Source of the DNA: Geobacter sp.
GTDB taxonomy: Bacteria; Desulfobacterota; Desulfuromonadia; Geobacterales; Pseudopelobacteraceae
Assembly: GCA_025360785.1 (NCBI GenBank)
Contig: JANYBN010000014.1
Span: forward strand, 1-64,000
DNA: 64,000 bases
Direction of reading: 5' to 3'
Shown here in pieces: positions 1 to 8,005 of the stretch. The notes under the pieces are model-generated. The model saw only the letters and a program-made list of their open reading frames with translations. It was not told the origin of the DNA and did no database searches. Within the stretch, counting starts at the first letter, position 1. Every line of letters starts with the position of its first letter. A program made the position numbers and the translations under genes.

Positions 1-82
1 GAAACATCTCACTAAGTGTTTTATCAAGACTATTGGTTGTATTTTTCTTGTCACGCCGGAGCTTATAAGCTGATACCAACAT
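1..82 (-). CDS. Partial hypothetical ORF running off the left edge
   Basis: An open frame starts with ATG at 82 and stays open to base 1, giving about 27 residues beginning MLVSAYKLRRDKKNTT. It is basic at the start. A weak purine-rich stretch (GAAAGAA) lies directly before the ATG. It overlaps the end of the next upstream frame (63..281) by 20 bases, which would allow translational coupling. I do not recognise the family, and only the sequence beyond the window can settle whether it is a gene. Confidence 0.25.
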   Translation of the reverse strand, partial: MLVSAYKLRRDKKNTTNSLDKTLSEMF

Positions 83-281
83 TTCTTTCGGCAGGATACC
101 CGATGTTACATTCTACCTTTATATGACCATTAGACCAAGCAGTTCCTGGACATACCAGTAATTGCCAATAGCCAACTAAATATTCATAGTTTTCATGGAA
201 TACCAGCCGCAAATCTGGTACTACTCTACGTCCACTGGTTGTTTTAATCGACCGTGACCGCTGTCCCCATATCTTTCTCAT
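63..281 (-). CDS. Hypothetical protein, unrecognised
   Basis: A 72-residue frame starting at ATG 281 (MRKIWGQRSRSIKTTSGRR). No convincing Shine-Dalgarno sequence lies upstream. The product begins basic and contains aromatic-rich text (HENYEYLVGYWQLLVCPG), with no membrane segment or motif that I can name. It could be a real small gene, a fragment of a larger decayed gene, or chance. The only support is that no other plausible gene occupies this stretch and that its end overlaps the next small frame on the same strand. Confidence 0.25.
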   Translation of the reverse strand: MRKIWGQRSRSIKTTSGRRVVPDLRLVFHENYEYLVGYWQLLVCPGTAWSNGHIKVECNIGYPAERNVGISL

Positions 282-316
282 GAAGCACTCGACAAAAAAT
301 CAAAGGAAAACCAGCC

Positions 317-499
317 ATGGCCATGACCGTTGAAATCAAAGGCAACAAACTTTGTATCGAAATTGACCTTGAAAATCCAACACCATCTGCATCCGGAAAG
401 ACCCTGGTGGTTGCCAGTACCCGCGGGAATGCAGTTACCACCGCCGAAGTGGATGGGAAGCCGATCACCATCGGGCTGAACGCCTATATCAAACCCTGA
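317..499 (+). CDS. Small conserved hypothetical protein
   Basis: A 60-residue protein beginning MAMTVEIKGNKLCIEIDL and containing GKTLVVASTRGN and GKPITIGLNAYIKP. I remember very similar short proteins of unknown function from several proteobacteria, with the same alternating beta-strand character and the same LVVASTRGN core. An AAAGGAAA stretch at about 301-308 may serve as the ribosome site. It stands alone, about 50 bases before a methyltransferase gene on the same strand. It has no cysteines besides one, no signal peptide and no membrane segment, so it is probably cytoplasmic. The function is unknown. Confidence 0.7.
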   Translation: MAMTVEIKGNKLCIEIDLENPTPSASGKTLVVASTRGNAVTTAEVDGKPITIGLNAYIKP

Positions 500-553
500 A
501 ACAATCCATCGCAAAGCTGATAACACTAGCTGAAACAAGGATCAGTTGACTCC

Positions 554-1228
554 ATGGACCGATCGTCACGCAACCGGCTTACCGAAAAAGATCTCCATAT
601 ATTTAGCGGAGACACCCTGTTTGACGCCATCGCCAGGACTGTCTGTAATGCCGGCTGCCTGCCGCGCAAAGAGTTGTACGAAGCATGGGAGGTTGCACGC
701 CGGGTGCGTCGCCGCTTCAGAGGGGGGCGAATAGTCGATCTGGCATGTGGCCATGGACTGCTGGCTCAGATCCTGCTGCTGCTGGATGACAGTTCCCCAA
801 TGGCTATTGCTGTAGATCGTAGTATACCCAAGAGCGCTGCAACTCTTGCGGAATCATTAAACGCCGCTTGGCCACGTTTGAAGAACCGTATCCGGTTTAT
901 GGAGACTGATATTAATAATGTGGTGTTGCATAAAAATGATCTGGTAGTCTCTGCTCATGCCTGCGGTGGACTCACTGATCTGATTCTCGACAAAGCGGTT
1001 GAAGCGGAGGTTATTGTTGCTGTATTGCCCTGTTGTCATAATCTCAAGAATGCCGATCTCGGAGGCCTTGATGGCTGGATGGATGGTTCACTGGCAATGG
1101 ACTCCGCCAGGGCGTTTCGGCTGCGTTCTCAGGGGTACAGAGTGTTTACTCACTTGATCCCGTCGGACATTTCGCCGAAAAACAGGTTGCTGATGGCTGA
1201 ACCGGATATTTGTATCAAGGGGGCGTAA
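554..1228 (+). CDS. Class I SAM-dependent methyltransferase
   Basis: 224 residues with a Rossmann methyltransferase core. Motif I reads VDLACGHGLLAQILL near residue 60, followed by an acidic strand end (AIAVDRS), and a motif II-like segment around residue 130 (LVVSAHACGGLTD). The PCCH stretch after the next strand is typical of small-molecule or RNA methyltransferases of the class that includes THUMP-less RsmJ/Trm-like proteins, but the substrate cannot be read from the sequence. Start chosen at ATG 554. The gene ends TAATG, so the stop overlaps the next start by one base and the two genes are probably co-translated. Confidence 0.75.
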   Translation: MDRSSRNRLTEKDLHIFSGDTLFDAIARTVCNAGCLPRKELYEAWEVARRVRRRFRGGRIVDLACGHGLLAQILLLLDDSSPMAIAVDRSIPKSAATLAESLNAAWPRLKNRIRFMETDINNVVLHKNDLVVSAHACGGLTDLILDKAVEAEVIVAVLPCCHNLKNADLGGLDGWMDGSLAMDSARAFRLRSQGYRVFTHLIPSDISPKNRLLMAEPDICIKGA

Positions 1229-1491
1229 TGAAGGCTGAAGTCTATTCGATAACATACCGGATACCCTTGACGGATGCTCAGCAGGCAAAGCTAGACAGAA
1301 AATGGCCTGACGGCGACCCGTTCATCTCCTATGAGAAGATCGCGTCTCTGCTTGAGCCACTTCCGGTAGAAGACCTTTACTGGTCACACCACACTGGACA
1401 ATATCTGTATTTTACCGTTAGCGGAGACGATATTGAAGGCACTGTTGCCGAAGTGGTCGAGAGGTTAGAGAAAAAGTTGGGCAAGGTATAA
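1228..1491 (+). CDS. Hypothetical protein coupled to the methyltransferase
   Basis: 87 residues from ATG 1228 (MKAEVYSITYRIPLTDAQ). An upstream alternative in the same frame would begin inside the methyltransferase, but a purine-rich CAAGGGGGCG site sits directly before ATG 1228, so I choose that. The small acidic protein has alternating strand/helix character and ends in a helix (VAEVVERLEKKLGKV). No recognised domain. Coupling to the methyltransferase through a TAATG junction suggests a joint role, such as a partner or regulator. From 1492 to 1772 no gene is visible. Confidence 0.6.
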   Translation: MKAEVYSITYRIPLTDAQQAKLDRKWPDGDPFISYEKIASLLEPLPVEDLYWSHHTGQYLYFTVSGDDIEGTVAEVVERLEKKLGKV

Positions 1492-1772
1492 CCGAGGAAA
1501 GGTATCTGACGTGTGGTGAAATATCATCTTGCATGGTAGTTTTAGTACTGCTATCAACTGTGATCTGATCTGAATAGTACTAAATTCTGGGAATCAAATC
1601 TAAAAAAAAGAAGCGGCATCCGGACTTTCCCAAATACAAGCTTTATCTCTTATATTCGGTACTTATCTTTGTGCTACTTCTTGATTACAGTATACTCTTC
1701 TCGTATAAAAACACAACATCTGCTTCAGTTTTAGTGAGATACATTCAACTTTTAATGACAGTCCGCTTTAAT

Positions 1773-2450
1773 TCATGGTCTATATTTATCATCCAAAATG
1801 TATCCATGACCTCGGACAGTGTGAATAAGCTTGGACGAAAATGGACCGTCAATTTTTTTTCGAAGATAGTTAATATACACATCGATAATATTTGAAAACT
1901 GATCGAAAGTTTCATCCCAACAATTATCGGCAATATCTTGTCGGGAAACAGGATTTCCTGCATTTCTGATCAAATATGCAATCATGCGATATTCTTTTGC
2001 AGTAAGATGGATCTCAGTTTTATCTCTCCATACTTTGTGATCGACAGGATCAATCCGCAAATCAGCATATCGAATGTCTGTGCCTCTCCCTCCACTTCGC
2101 CTGATTAGTGCCTTAACCCTGGCCTTTAGTTCTTCAAAGGTGAATGGTTTTGCCATATATTCATCTGCACCAGCATCAAGACCAGTAACGATATCTATCG
2201 TTTCCGATTTTGCGGTCAGCATCAAAACGGGAACATTAATGCCAGCTCCTCGCAATTCACTTAAAACGGTCAAGCCATCCTTTTTAGGTAACATGTAATC
2301 AAGAAGGATCATGTCATATTCACCACTTGTTGCTTTATTAAGGCCATCTTCACCATCATAACTAATTGTAACTTGGTAAGATTCAGCTTCAAGACCCTTC
2401 TTAATGAAGCTGGCTACTTTCTTTTCATCTTCTATGATAAGAATTTTCAT
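1773..2450 (-). CDS. OmpR/PhoB-family response regulator, orphan
   Basis: 225 residues. The N-terminal receiver domain (1-118) has the acidic pair in IIEDEKK, the phospho-acceptor Asp in ILLDYMLP and the Lys in MAKPF. The C-terminal winged-helix DNA-binding domain (about 128-222) includes the RGHGYIL wing typical of OmpR/PhoB regulators. The start at ATG 2450 is preceded by GGGAG; a TTG further upstream is less likely. There is no histidine kinase gene next to it, so its kinase partner must be encoded elsewhere or it works as an orphan. It most likely activates or represses transcription of unlinked or nearby genes. Confidence 0.9.
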   Translation of the reverse strand: MKILIIEDEKKVASFIKKGLEAESYQVTISYDGEDGLNKATSGEYDMILLDYMLPKKDGLTVLSELRGAGINVPVLMLTAKSETIDIVTGLDAGADEYMAKPFTFEELKARVKALIRRSGGRGTDIRYADLRIDPVDHKVWRDKTEIHLTAKEYRMIAYLIRNAGNPVSRQDIADNCWDETFDQFSNIIDVYINYLRKKIDGPFSSKLIHTVRGHGYILDDKYRP

Positions 2451-2555
2451 CTCAAACTCCCAGGCCAAAGGTATGAGTATTTTAATAGATTTATTGTTTT
2501 TAGTTTGTATCAGCTAAATATTATATATGTCAACAGTTAACTCAAAGCGCTAATT

Positions 2556-2783
2556 CTAATCGTTGAGCGCATCGCTCAACACAGCTAAATCGGCTTCTAT
2601 TTGATGTAATTCTGCTCGATACCCGGCAATACTGTGTTCATTTAAATCTATTTGTTCTTTACAATAATCTTCTTCAAGTTTTCCTTCATTGGTTTTATAT
2701 TTTTCAATAGTGGCTTCAAGGTATTCAATTCGTCCGACAAGATATTTTTTCTTATCTTCTAACTCTTGAATAATCAGTGCCAT
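2556..2783 (-). CDS. Small coiled-coil protein
   Basis: 75 residues starting at ATG 2783, which has a strong GAGGTG four bases upstream; a GTG two codons earlier overlaps that site and is rejected. The protein is almost entirely charged heptads (ELEDKKKYLVGRIEYLEATI, later GYRAELHQIEADL) and would form a helical hairpin or dimeric coiled coil. It has one cysteine and no signal or membrane segment. The gene lies upstream of the orphan response regulator on the same strand, about 100 bases away, so the two could share a transcript. Function unknown. Confidence 0.6.
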   Translation of the reverse strand: MALIIQELEDKKKYLVGRIEYLEATIEKYKTNEGKLEEDYCKEQIDLNEHSIAGYRAELHQIEADLAVLSDALND

Positions 2784-3010
2784 ACCCACCTCACTACATT
2801 TTTTGTTAATTATACCATGCTATAATTCCATGACAATATTTTGCTGAGTAGGTTATTTAGACCGCAACAAATAGAAGGAAATTGAAATTAGATGGATGGA
2901 CACCTGAAGAGATCAGACGCTAATTGAATTGATCATTGGAAGAGGCACAAACGGCTACACCTATTATTGTACGTTGTTCACAGAATCCATTGCCCGAACC
3001 ATCTATGCCT

Positions 3011-3226
3011 TTAGGTAACGAATTGCGGCTTAGACAGAGAAAGCAGATTTCCATTCTTTAAGAACAAGCGGCGACTTGCTCTTAACGCTGTCGATCTTGC
3101 CTTCCATGGTCTGGTGGTACGCGTTCCCAGATTGATTGTAGTTGTGATGCGCGGCGCTCCCATTACGTTCTTGGGAATCCTTAGACGAAAACAGTACATT
3201 TCTTTAATTTTTACAAGTGCGGACAT
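3011..3226 (-). pseudogene. Probable remnant of a tyrosine-integrase N-terminus beside tRNA-His
   Basis: A frame from ATG 3226 reads MSALVKIKEMYCFRLRIPKN, then a segment with INLGTRTTRPWKARSTAL, and stops after about 71 residues. The pattern YxFRxRIPK, followed by xxLGTR and an Ala/Arg-rich helix, resembles the N-terminal DUF6538 segment of many phage-type tyrosine recombinases; those proteins normally run to 350 residues or more, and nothing of the catalytic domain is seen. It sits 100 bases from the 3' end of tRNA-His and in the same orientation, the usual place for an integrase after integration into a tRNA gene. The family assignment is from memory and moderate. Between 2784 and 3010 no intact gene is visible; a short broken frame on the plus strand (DGWTPEEIRR then a stop) may also be debris. 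Confidence 0.4.
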
Positions 3227-3294
3227 AAAAAAACAGGCTCTTTCGTGTGTACCGAATTGAGTACAAATACACAAAAAAACCTGTTTATAATAAT

Positions 3295-3317
3295 AACTTG
3301 CGCATTTATAGCAAGTT
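3295..3317 (-). terminator. Putative terminator of tRNA-His
   Basis: Inverted repeat AACTTGC / GCAAGTT (3295-3301 and 3311-3317) with a 9-base loop. On the minus strand it begins 7 bases after the CCA end of the tRNA and is followed by the T-rich ATTATTATAA. The stem is short, so it is only a moderate candidate. Confidence 0.45.
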
Positions 3318-3324
3318 GAATTTT

Positions 3325-3401
3325 TGGGGTGGCTGGAGGGTATCGAACCCTCGCATATGCGAGTCACAGTCGCACGTGTTAACCGCTTCACCACAGCCAC
3401 C
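3325..3401 (-). tRNA. tRNA-His (anticodon GTG)
   Basis: On the minus strand the sequence folds into a full cloverleaf. The acceptor is eight base pairs (GGTGGCTG with CAGCCACC), so the extra G-1 opposite C73 that marks tRNA-His is encoded. The anticodon arm is TGCGA-CTGTGAC-TCGCA with anticodon GTG, and the T arm is GAGGGTTCGATACCCTC. The CCA end is encoded in the DNA. It stands alone, not in a tRNA cluster, and its 3' end faces the integrase-like remnant. Confidence 0.97.
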
Positions 3402-3441
3402 ATATAAGAGATGATTTAATAGCTCAAAACCGGTTTGGAAG

Positions 3442-5370
3442 TCAAGGTATTTTTGATTTAACACCCTTCAAAATCCGGAGTATCTGCTGCAGACGAAGAT
3501 ACTCGGCATCAGTCAGCCTGCGGTCGTGATAGATGGCTCCCGAATAGATATCAACAAAATCGGAAACATGACTATTATTAGCTGTCGAAGCAATCTCAAA
3601 CAGACCCACCCCACCCACACCGGCCGGAATATCGAACCCATGCTCTATAGTTTGAAGAAATCGGTGCAGGATGCGCTGTTCACGGGAGCGAAACAGCGAA
3701 GATCGTGCTGCAGTAAACAATATACCGGCAAGCAACAGGCTGCCGGCTAAATATGGTACAAAGCTGCTCAGCAATTTTGTCGGGTTAACTCCCTCTAAAC
3801 GTGAACCGACATGTCGCGCGATCTTCATCTGCTGCTCGAAGTCATATGTGATAACCGACCGGTTCCATAAATGATTTAATGAATCAAATACCAAACTTAT
3901 ACGATGCATAAAACTGCGTGATCCGGATGCTTTCCAAACATCTCCGGCGTTGGAGGCAAAACCGCTGGGATCGATTCTCTCCCACCCGCTCCCCTCGATG
4001 TACACTTCTACCCAGACATGAGCTTTATCATCGGTGACTAGATAATAGCCGCCCAACTGACTATATTCGCCCCCAAGATAGCCACCGACCAATCGGCATG
4101 GAACTCCGGCGGCTCGCAGCAACAGGGCAAATGTCGAAGCGAAAAATTCACAATGCCCCATTTTTTTTTCAAAGAGAAACTGTTCAAGTGCCCTATTACC
4201 GGTAGCAAGATCTACCGTTGAATATCGGTAACCACCGTTACGGAAATAACTCTCCAAAAACTGAACTTTGGCACGATCATCTTTTCCAGCGCGAACTATT
4301 TCTGAGGCAAGGTTCTTTACACGGGCCGGAAGCTGCTCCGGTAACTGCAGGTAGAACAACCTATTAAGTGAATTACGTTGAGCAACTGTACCGCTTGACA
4401 GCGAATTGGCTGTATAAATCAGGCGACTTCCTGCGGCCCCTATCATCTCATAGACTCCGTCCGGCGACCGTTTTACACTATATAATGAAAGAGAGGTTGG
4501 ACGATCAAGCGCTATCAGAGTATGCACTGCAGATGGTTCCGGATAGATAACCTGCGAGACCGTTTGGGCGGTAATTTCAATATTTTCAGCTGGAACCTGG
4601 GCAGATCGTGTCCACTTAATTCCGTCTGTCCTATTGAATACAGTCCCGCGCCAGTACGGCTGTGTCTGAGCCTGACGGGACATTTCAGCCCGAAAAGCGA
4701 GCGTACGGGATTCAGCAATACTGCTTTGGCTCCCAGGCTCCACCGTATCTGAATAACCGGTCATGCGTGTTGACGGAGGAGAGAGAAAATGCCAGAGCGG
4801 CAACTGGGTCCGAGGCATGATCGGAAAAAAGAGCAGCAGCAGCGGAACCACCATGATCGGCATCAGTAGGCCGGAAAACAGAATCCTTTTCAGATCCGGC
4901 TTCGATACCGTCATGGCTTGGTCCTGATTCTGAAATGTCAACAAAACCAATGCGACAGCAACCATAAAAAGCAATAAGCCCAGATAAATCAAAAAGACGG
5001 GACTTAAATCAAACAGTGAGGATGAGGCAAGGCAGAACATTGAGAGGGCGTATATCTGTAAACTGTGCCGGACAGACTTTTCACCGCTGAGCCGTACCGC
5101 CAGCATAATTGCCAGCACACTGATTACGGGCTCAATCGGATTGGCACGACTGAACTGGAGGGTGTAATAGAGAAAAACAGGGACAATCGCGATGTTCTGT
5201 ATCCAGGGTTTAAGCGGCCAGTTTCCCCGGCGATCCTGCCAGGTGCCGGACAGCAAACCGGCCACGAGAGCTATGCGAGGAAACGTCGTCAGCCAGGGAA
5301 AGAGCGGAATCATCCCGCACAGGCCTATGAGATAGGTCAATATTGCTGCCAGTGATCTAATCGCTACCAT
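3442..5370 (-). CDS. TgpA-like transglutaminase-domain membrane protein
   Basis: 642 residues. The N-terminal 200 residues hold several hydrophobic segments (DUF3488-type membrane region). A periplasmic part follows, then a transglutaminase-like core with the Cys in GHCEFFAS, the His in KAHVWVEVY and the Asp in ERIDPSG forming the catalytic triad. A further membrane segment (SFVPYLAGSLLLAGILF) precedes a short cytoplasmic tail. Length and order match TgpA/YebA proteins (about 650-700 residues). The start at ATG 5370 has GAAGGAAT upstream and lies inside the end of the DUF58 gene (14-base overlap). With DUF58 and MoxR it forms the common three-gene set whose exact role is unknown; an envelope or peptidoglycan-linked role has been proposed for the family. 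Confidence 0.9.
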   Translation of the reverse strand: MVAIRSLAAILTYLIGLCGMIPLFPWLTTFPRIALVAGLLSGTWQDRRGNWPLKPWIQNIAIVPVFLYYTLQFSRANPIEPVISVLAIMLAVRLSGEKSVRHSLQIYALSMFCLASSSLFDLSPVFLIYLGLLLFMVAVALVLLTFQNQDQAMTVSKPDLKRILFSGLLMPIMVVPLLLLFFPIMPRTQLPLWHFLSPPSTRMTGYSDTVEPGSQSSIAESRTLAFRAEMSRQAQTQPYWRGTVFNRTDGIKWTRSAQVPAENIEITAQTVSQVIYPEPSAVHTLIALDRPTSLSLYSVKRSPDGVYEMIGAAGSRLIYTANSLSSGTVAQRNSLNRLFYLQLPEQLPARVKNLASEIVRAGKDDRAKVQFLESYFRNGGYRYSTVDLATGNRALEQFLFEKKMGHCEFFASTFALLLRAAGVPCRLVGGYLGGEYSQLGGYYLVTDDKAHVWVEVYIEGSGWERIDPSGFASNAGDVWKASGSRSFMHRISLVFDSLNHLWNRSVITYDFEQQMKIARHVGSRLEGVNPTKLLSSFVPYLAGSLLLAGILFTAARSSLFRSREQRILHRFLQTIEHGFDIPAGVGGVGLFEIASTANNSHVSDFVDIYSGAIYHDRRLTDAEYLRLQQILRILKGVKSKIP

Positions 5371-6178
5371 AAAGCGCCAATTCCTTCAGCAGCATCAGGC
5401 CATGCTGTTTGCCGATTCCAGCAGGAAAAATACGATCGCCGTACCGCAGCCCGACCGGACGTTCACGAACCCAACGCTGCACCAGCCATGCAGCCCTGGA
5501 TAATCGTTCCTCAACCCCTTGCCAAGGCAACGCATCCAGATCAATCACCAGTGGCGCAACCACACATCGACCAAAGCCCTTTACCAGGAGATCATGACTG
5601 CGGGCAGAATGCTTCCAATGAATCGATCTGAGCGGTTCAGATCCGGAATATGGGTATATCCGCTCCAACTCACCACTTAAGCCCCGTTCCCGGCGCAGTC
5701 CTATTCCTGTCGCAGGTGACTCTTCCCCACTACCACTTTCATCGGTGGCGATTGGACGGGGAAATACCGTCACTGCGCTATCAATTTCAAAACTCCAGAA
5801 GCGCGTAAAAAAACCGACCGGATACGGTGAGGTGATTGTTACCCTGCCGAGTTGAGCGCGCCCCCTCTGGTTAAAGGTCAGCAAAATAGAGCCGTGACTT
5901 GAGGAACCTTTAAGAACAACCGGGAAAACAAGAGTCTGACCGATGCTGCACTCAAGATGGATCAAAAAAGAGGGGAGATAGCGTTTGGTGTTTTGTACCG
6001 ATAATCGGAAAGGAGCCGGAATTCCTGCGTAAATTTCTTCAGGGGGGTGCAGATCCGGGATCATTTTTTTGATATTATACATTCCGGCCAGGCCGGTCAC
6101 CGACATAAATGCCAATAGACCGGCAACGACAAGAAACAGCAGGTTATTACCGGTATTAACCGCAGCAAAACCGAGCAA
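5357..6178 (-). CDS. DUF58 domain protein
   Basis: Two hydrophobic segments at the start (FAAVNTGNNLLFLVVAGLLAF) anchor the protein. The C-terminal half has the DUF58 signature GSEPLRSIHWKHSARSHDLLVK. The coordinates use a TTG at 6178, but this start cuts into the first conserved membrane helix. The frame is open further upstream and reads IKISKSGALYVLITLLLG from an ATA codon at 6221-6223, just where family members begin with Met-Lys. The ATA overlaps the MoxR stop (ATAA). The true start is therefore probably 6223 (288 residues). It is translationally coupled to MoxR upstream and to the transglutaminase gene downstream. Confidence 0.85.
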   Translation of the reverse strand: MLGFAAVNTGNNLLFLVVAGLLAFMSVTGLAGMYNIKKMIPDLHPPEEIYAGIPAPFRLSVQNTKRYLPSFLIHLECSIGQTLVFPVVLKGSSSHGSILLTFNQRGRAQLGRVTITSPYPVGFFTRFWSFEIDSAVTVFPRPIATDESGSGEESPATGIGLRRERGLSGELERIYPYSGSEPLRSIHWKHSARSHDLLVKGFGRCVVAPLVIDLDALPWQGVEERLSRAAWLVQRWVRERPVGLRYGDRIFPAGIGKQHGLMLLKELALYGSD

Positions 6179-6219
6179 CAGCGTGATCAGGACGTAGAGC
6201 GCACCTGATTTGCTGATTT

Positions 6220-7161
6220 TTATGCCAAAGGCAACGCTATGCCGGCGATGATCGTCCGTAAGACTCCTCCCCTGTCAGTAGTTGTCATATCACTCCTCAT
6301 TACCAATCGATGAGCACAAACCGCGACAGCAATACCCTTGGCATCATCCGGCGCAACATAATCACGCCCCGCAAGAAAAGCCGATGCTTTGGCCGCCTGA
6401 GCCAGATTGATGGCCGCCCTGGTCGAAAGACCGGTCAGAATAAGTTCGTGTGAGCGGGTGGCCAGCACCAGATTATGGATGTATGAAAGCACCTTATCCG
6501 AGAGATAGACCGCTTGAACATCTTTCCTGGCGGCCAGAATTTCAGCGGACGTTACGAGTGGCACCATGCTGCCGATCCGCTCGCGGATGCCGCCACCGGC
6601 TATGATTTCCCGTTCAAGCTGTTCTGCCGGATAACCGATTCCGGTACAGATCAGAAAACGATCCAGCTGCGATTCCGGCAGCAGAAAGGTACCACTCTGA
6701 TCAGAGGGATTCTGGGTTGCAAACACCATAAATGGATCTGGCAAAGGATGGGTCACACCTTCAATAGTCACGCGCCGCTCCTCCATAGCCTCCAGCATAG
6801 CGCTCTGTGTGCGCGGCATGGCACGGTTGATCTCGTCCAGCAGGACAATATTATTGAAGATCGGACCGGGCTGAAAACTGAAGTGCCCCTCTTCGCGATT
6901 AAAGATCGAAAGCCCGGTAATGTCGGAAGGGAGCAGGTCACTGGTGCACTGTACCCTGCCGAAGGATAGTCCGGTAACTCCGGCAAGAGCAAGTGCTACC
7001 GTCGTCTTGCCGAGACCGGGCAGATCCTCTACCAGAATGTGTCCACCCACCAGAAGTGCAATTACCGAAAGACGCAGAACCTCTTCCTTGCCCTGCAGAT
7101 ACTCACGGGAGAGAGTTTCAAAAACCTTTGTGAAAGCATGGGCTTGTGCCGGTAAGTTCAC
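6220..7161 (-). CDS. MoxR-family AAA+ ATPase
   Basis: 313 residues. Walker A is in EDLPGLGKTTVALALAG (about 41-57), Walker B in NIVLLDEINRAMPRTQSAML (about 105-125), followed by ATQNPSDQSGTF, typical of MoxR proteins, and a C-terminal helical lid. The start is GTG 7161 with GAGGT seven bases upstream; the nearby ATG is followed at once by a stop. MoxR ATPases act as chaperone-like remodellers, often for partner proteins with VWA or DUF58 domains. Its gene heads the MoxR-DUF58-TgpA operon here. Confidence 0.92.
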   Translation of the reverse strand: MNLPAQAHAFTKVFETLSREYLQGKEEVLRLSVIALLVGGHILVEDLPGLGKTTVALALAGVTGLSFGRVQCTSDLLPSDITGLSIFNREEGHFSFQPGPIFNNIVLLDEINRAMPRTQSAMLEAMEERRVTIEGVTHPLPDPFMVFATQNPSDQSGTFLLPESQLDRFLICTGIGYPAEQLEREIIAGGGIRERIGSMVPLVTSAEILAARKDVQAVYLSDKVLSYIHNLVLATRSHELILTGLSTRAAINLAQAAKASAFLAGRDYVAPDDAKGIAVAVCAHRLVMRSDMTTTDRGGVLRTIIAGIALPLA

Positions 7162-7207
7162 ATGTAACCTCAGAGAAACAAAATTGTAGTAGTTATACTA
7201 AATCAAA

Positions 7208-7247
7208 CAAATCAACCCCCAGGAAAGAGTCCATGGGGGTTGATTTG
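7208..7247 (-). terminator. Strong hairpin after the greA/DUF1858 genes
   Basis: CAAATCAACCCCCA pairs perfectly with TGGGGGTTGATTTG (14 base pairs, 12-base loop). It lies 18 bases past the stop of the DUF1858 gene and just before moxR. The T-tract on the minus strand is weak, so it could also act as an RNA 3' end stabiliser. Confidence 0.7.
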
Positions 7248-7264
7248 AGTATCATAGTGGCCGG

Positions 7265-7462
7265 TTAACCTAATACTGCGTTTAAATCGCCGATCAGTGT
7301 TTCTATATCAAGGCCATGTGCCCTGGCACCCTGCTCAAGGCTTTCGTTCTGGGCTCCCATACAGCCTACACATCCAAGGTTGTGCTTCTGAAGAACTTTG
7401 ACTGACTCGGGATAAGCGCGCATCAGTTCAAAAAATGTCATTTCTTTTGTTATTTCTGCCAT
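7265..7462 (-). CDS. DUF1858 domain protein
   Basis: 65 residues with the DUF1858 pattern: KEMTFFELMRAYPESVKVLQKHNLGCVGCMGA. The CVGC pair after the helix is the conserved feature of this small family, which has been linked to redox or metal roles without proof (often annotated as disulfide oxidoreductase). No signal peptide is visible, so it is probably cytoplasmic. It follows greA on the same strand by 34 bases and ends just before a strong hairpin, so it is probably the last gene of the pyrimidine/greA transcript. Confidence 0.85.
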   Translation of the reverse strand: MAEITKEMTFFELMRAYPESVKVLQKHNLGCVGCMGAQNESLEQGARAHGLDIETLIGDLNAVLG

Positions 7463-7496
7463 TAGAGACTCCTTTTAAGAAAGTGTTATAAATACG

Positions 7497-7973
7497 CTAA
7501 TCGTATTTAATATCGATTATTTCGTACTCTTTTTTTCCTGACGGGACAATTACCCTGACTGAATCATCAAGTTTGTGCCCAATCAGCGCTTTTCCGACCG
7601 GTGAGGTACAGGAAATCTTACTCAATTTAATATCAGCTTCATCCTCTCCGACTATCTTGTAGGTAACTTCTTCTTCCGATGCCGTATCATACACAGTCAC
7701 TGTGCAGCCGAACACGACTTTATCAGGTTTCAATCCTGAAAGATCGACAACATGCGCACGAGCCAGTTTACCGTTGATTTCCTGAATACGTCCTTCAATA
7801 AAACCCTGGCGGTTTTTAGCGGCATCATATTCGGCATTTTCCGACAGATCGCCATGGTCACGAGCTTCAGAAATATCCTGAATGACCTTAGGACGTTCTT
7901 CTCGAACAAGCCGCTTTAACTCTTCCTGCAGCGCTTCAAAGCTCTCTTTTGTCAATGGTATTGAATGGGACAT
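7497..7973 (-). CDS. greA: Transcription elongation factor GreA
   Basis: 158 residues, the usual GreA length. The N-terminal coiled coil contains EARDHGDLSENAEYDAAKNRQ, which carries the conserved acidic tip (DLSENAEYD) that enters the RNA polymerase secondary channel and stimulates transcript cleavage. The C-terminal FKBP-like domain ends in SPVGKALIGHKLDDSV and VPSGKKEYEI. It lies 32 bases downstream of carB, an arrangement common in this and related groups, so it is probably co-transcribed with the carbamoyl-phosphate genes. Confidence 0.97.
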   Translation of the reverse strand: MSHSIPLTKESFEALQEELKRLVREERPKVIQDISEARDHGDLSENAEYDAAKNRQGFIEGRIQEINGKLARAHVVDLSGLKPDKVVFGCTVTVYDTASEEEVTYKIVGEDEADIKLSKISCTSPVGKALIGHKLDDSVRVIVPSGKKEYEIIDIKYD

Positions 7974-8005
7974 CTAGTTATCTACTCCTGTTGGAAATAT
8001 TTAGA

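Noticed and set aside
3227..3403. Upstream part of a 130-residue minus-strand open frame that runs through tRNA-His
   Set aside because: It translates the tRNA sequence itself; only the part from ATG 3226 has any protein-like pattern.
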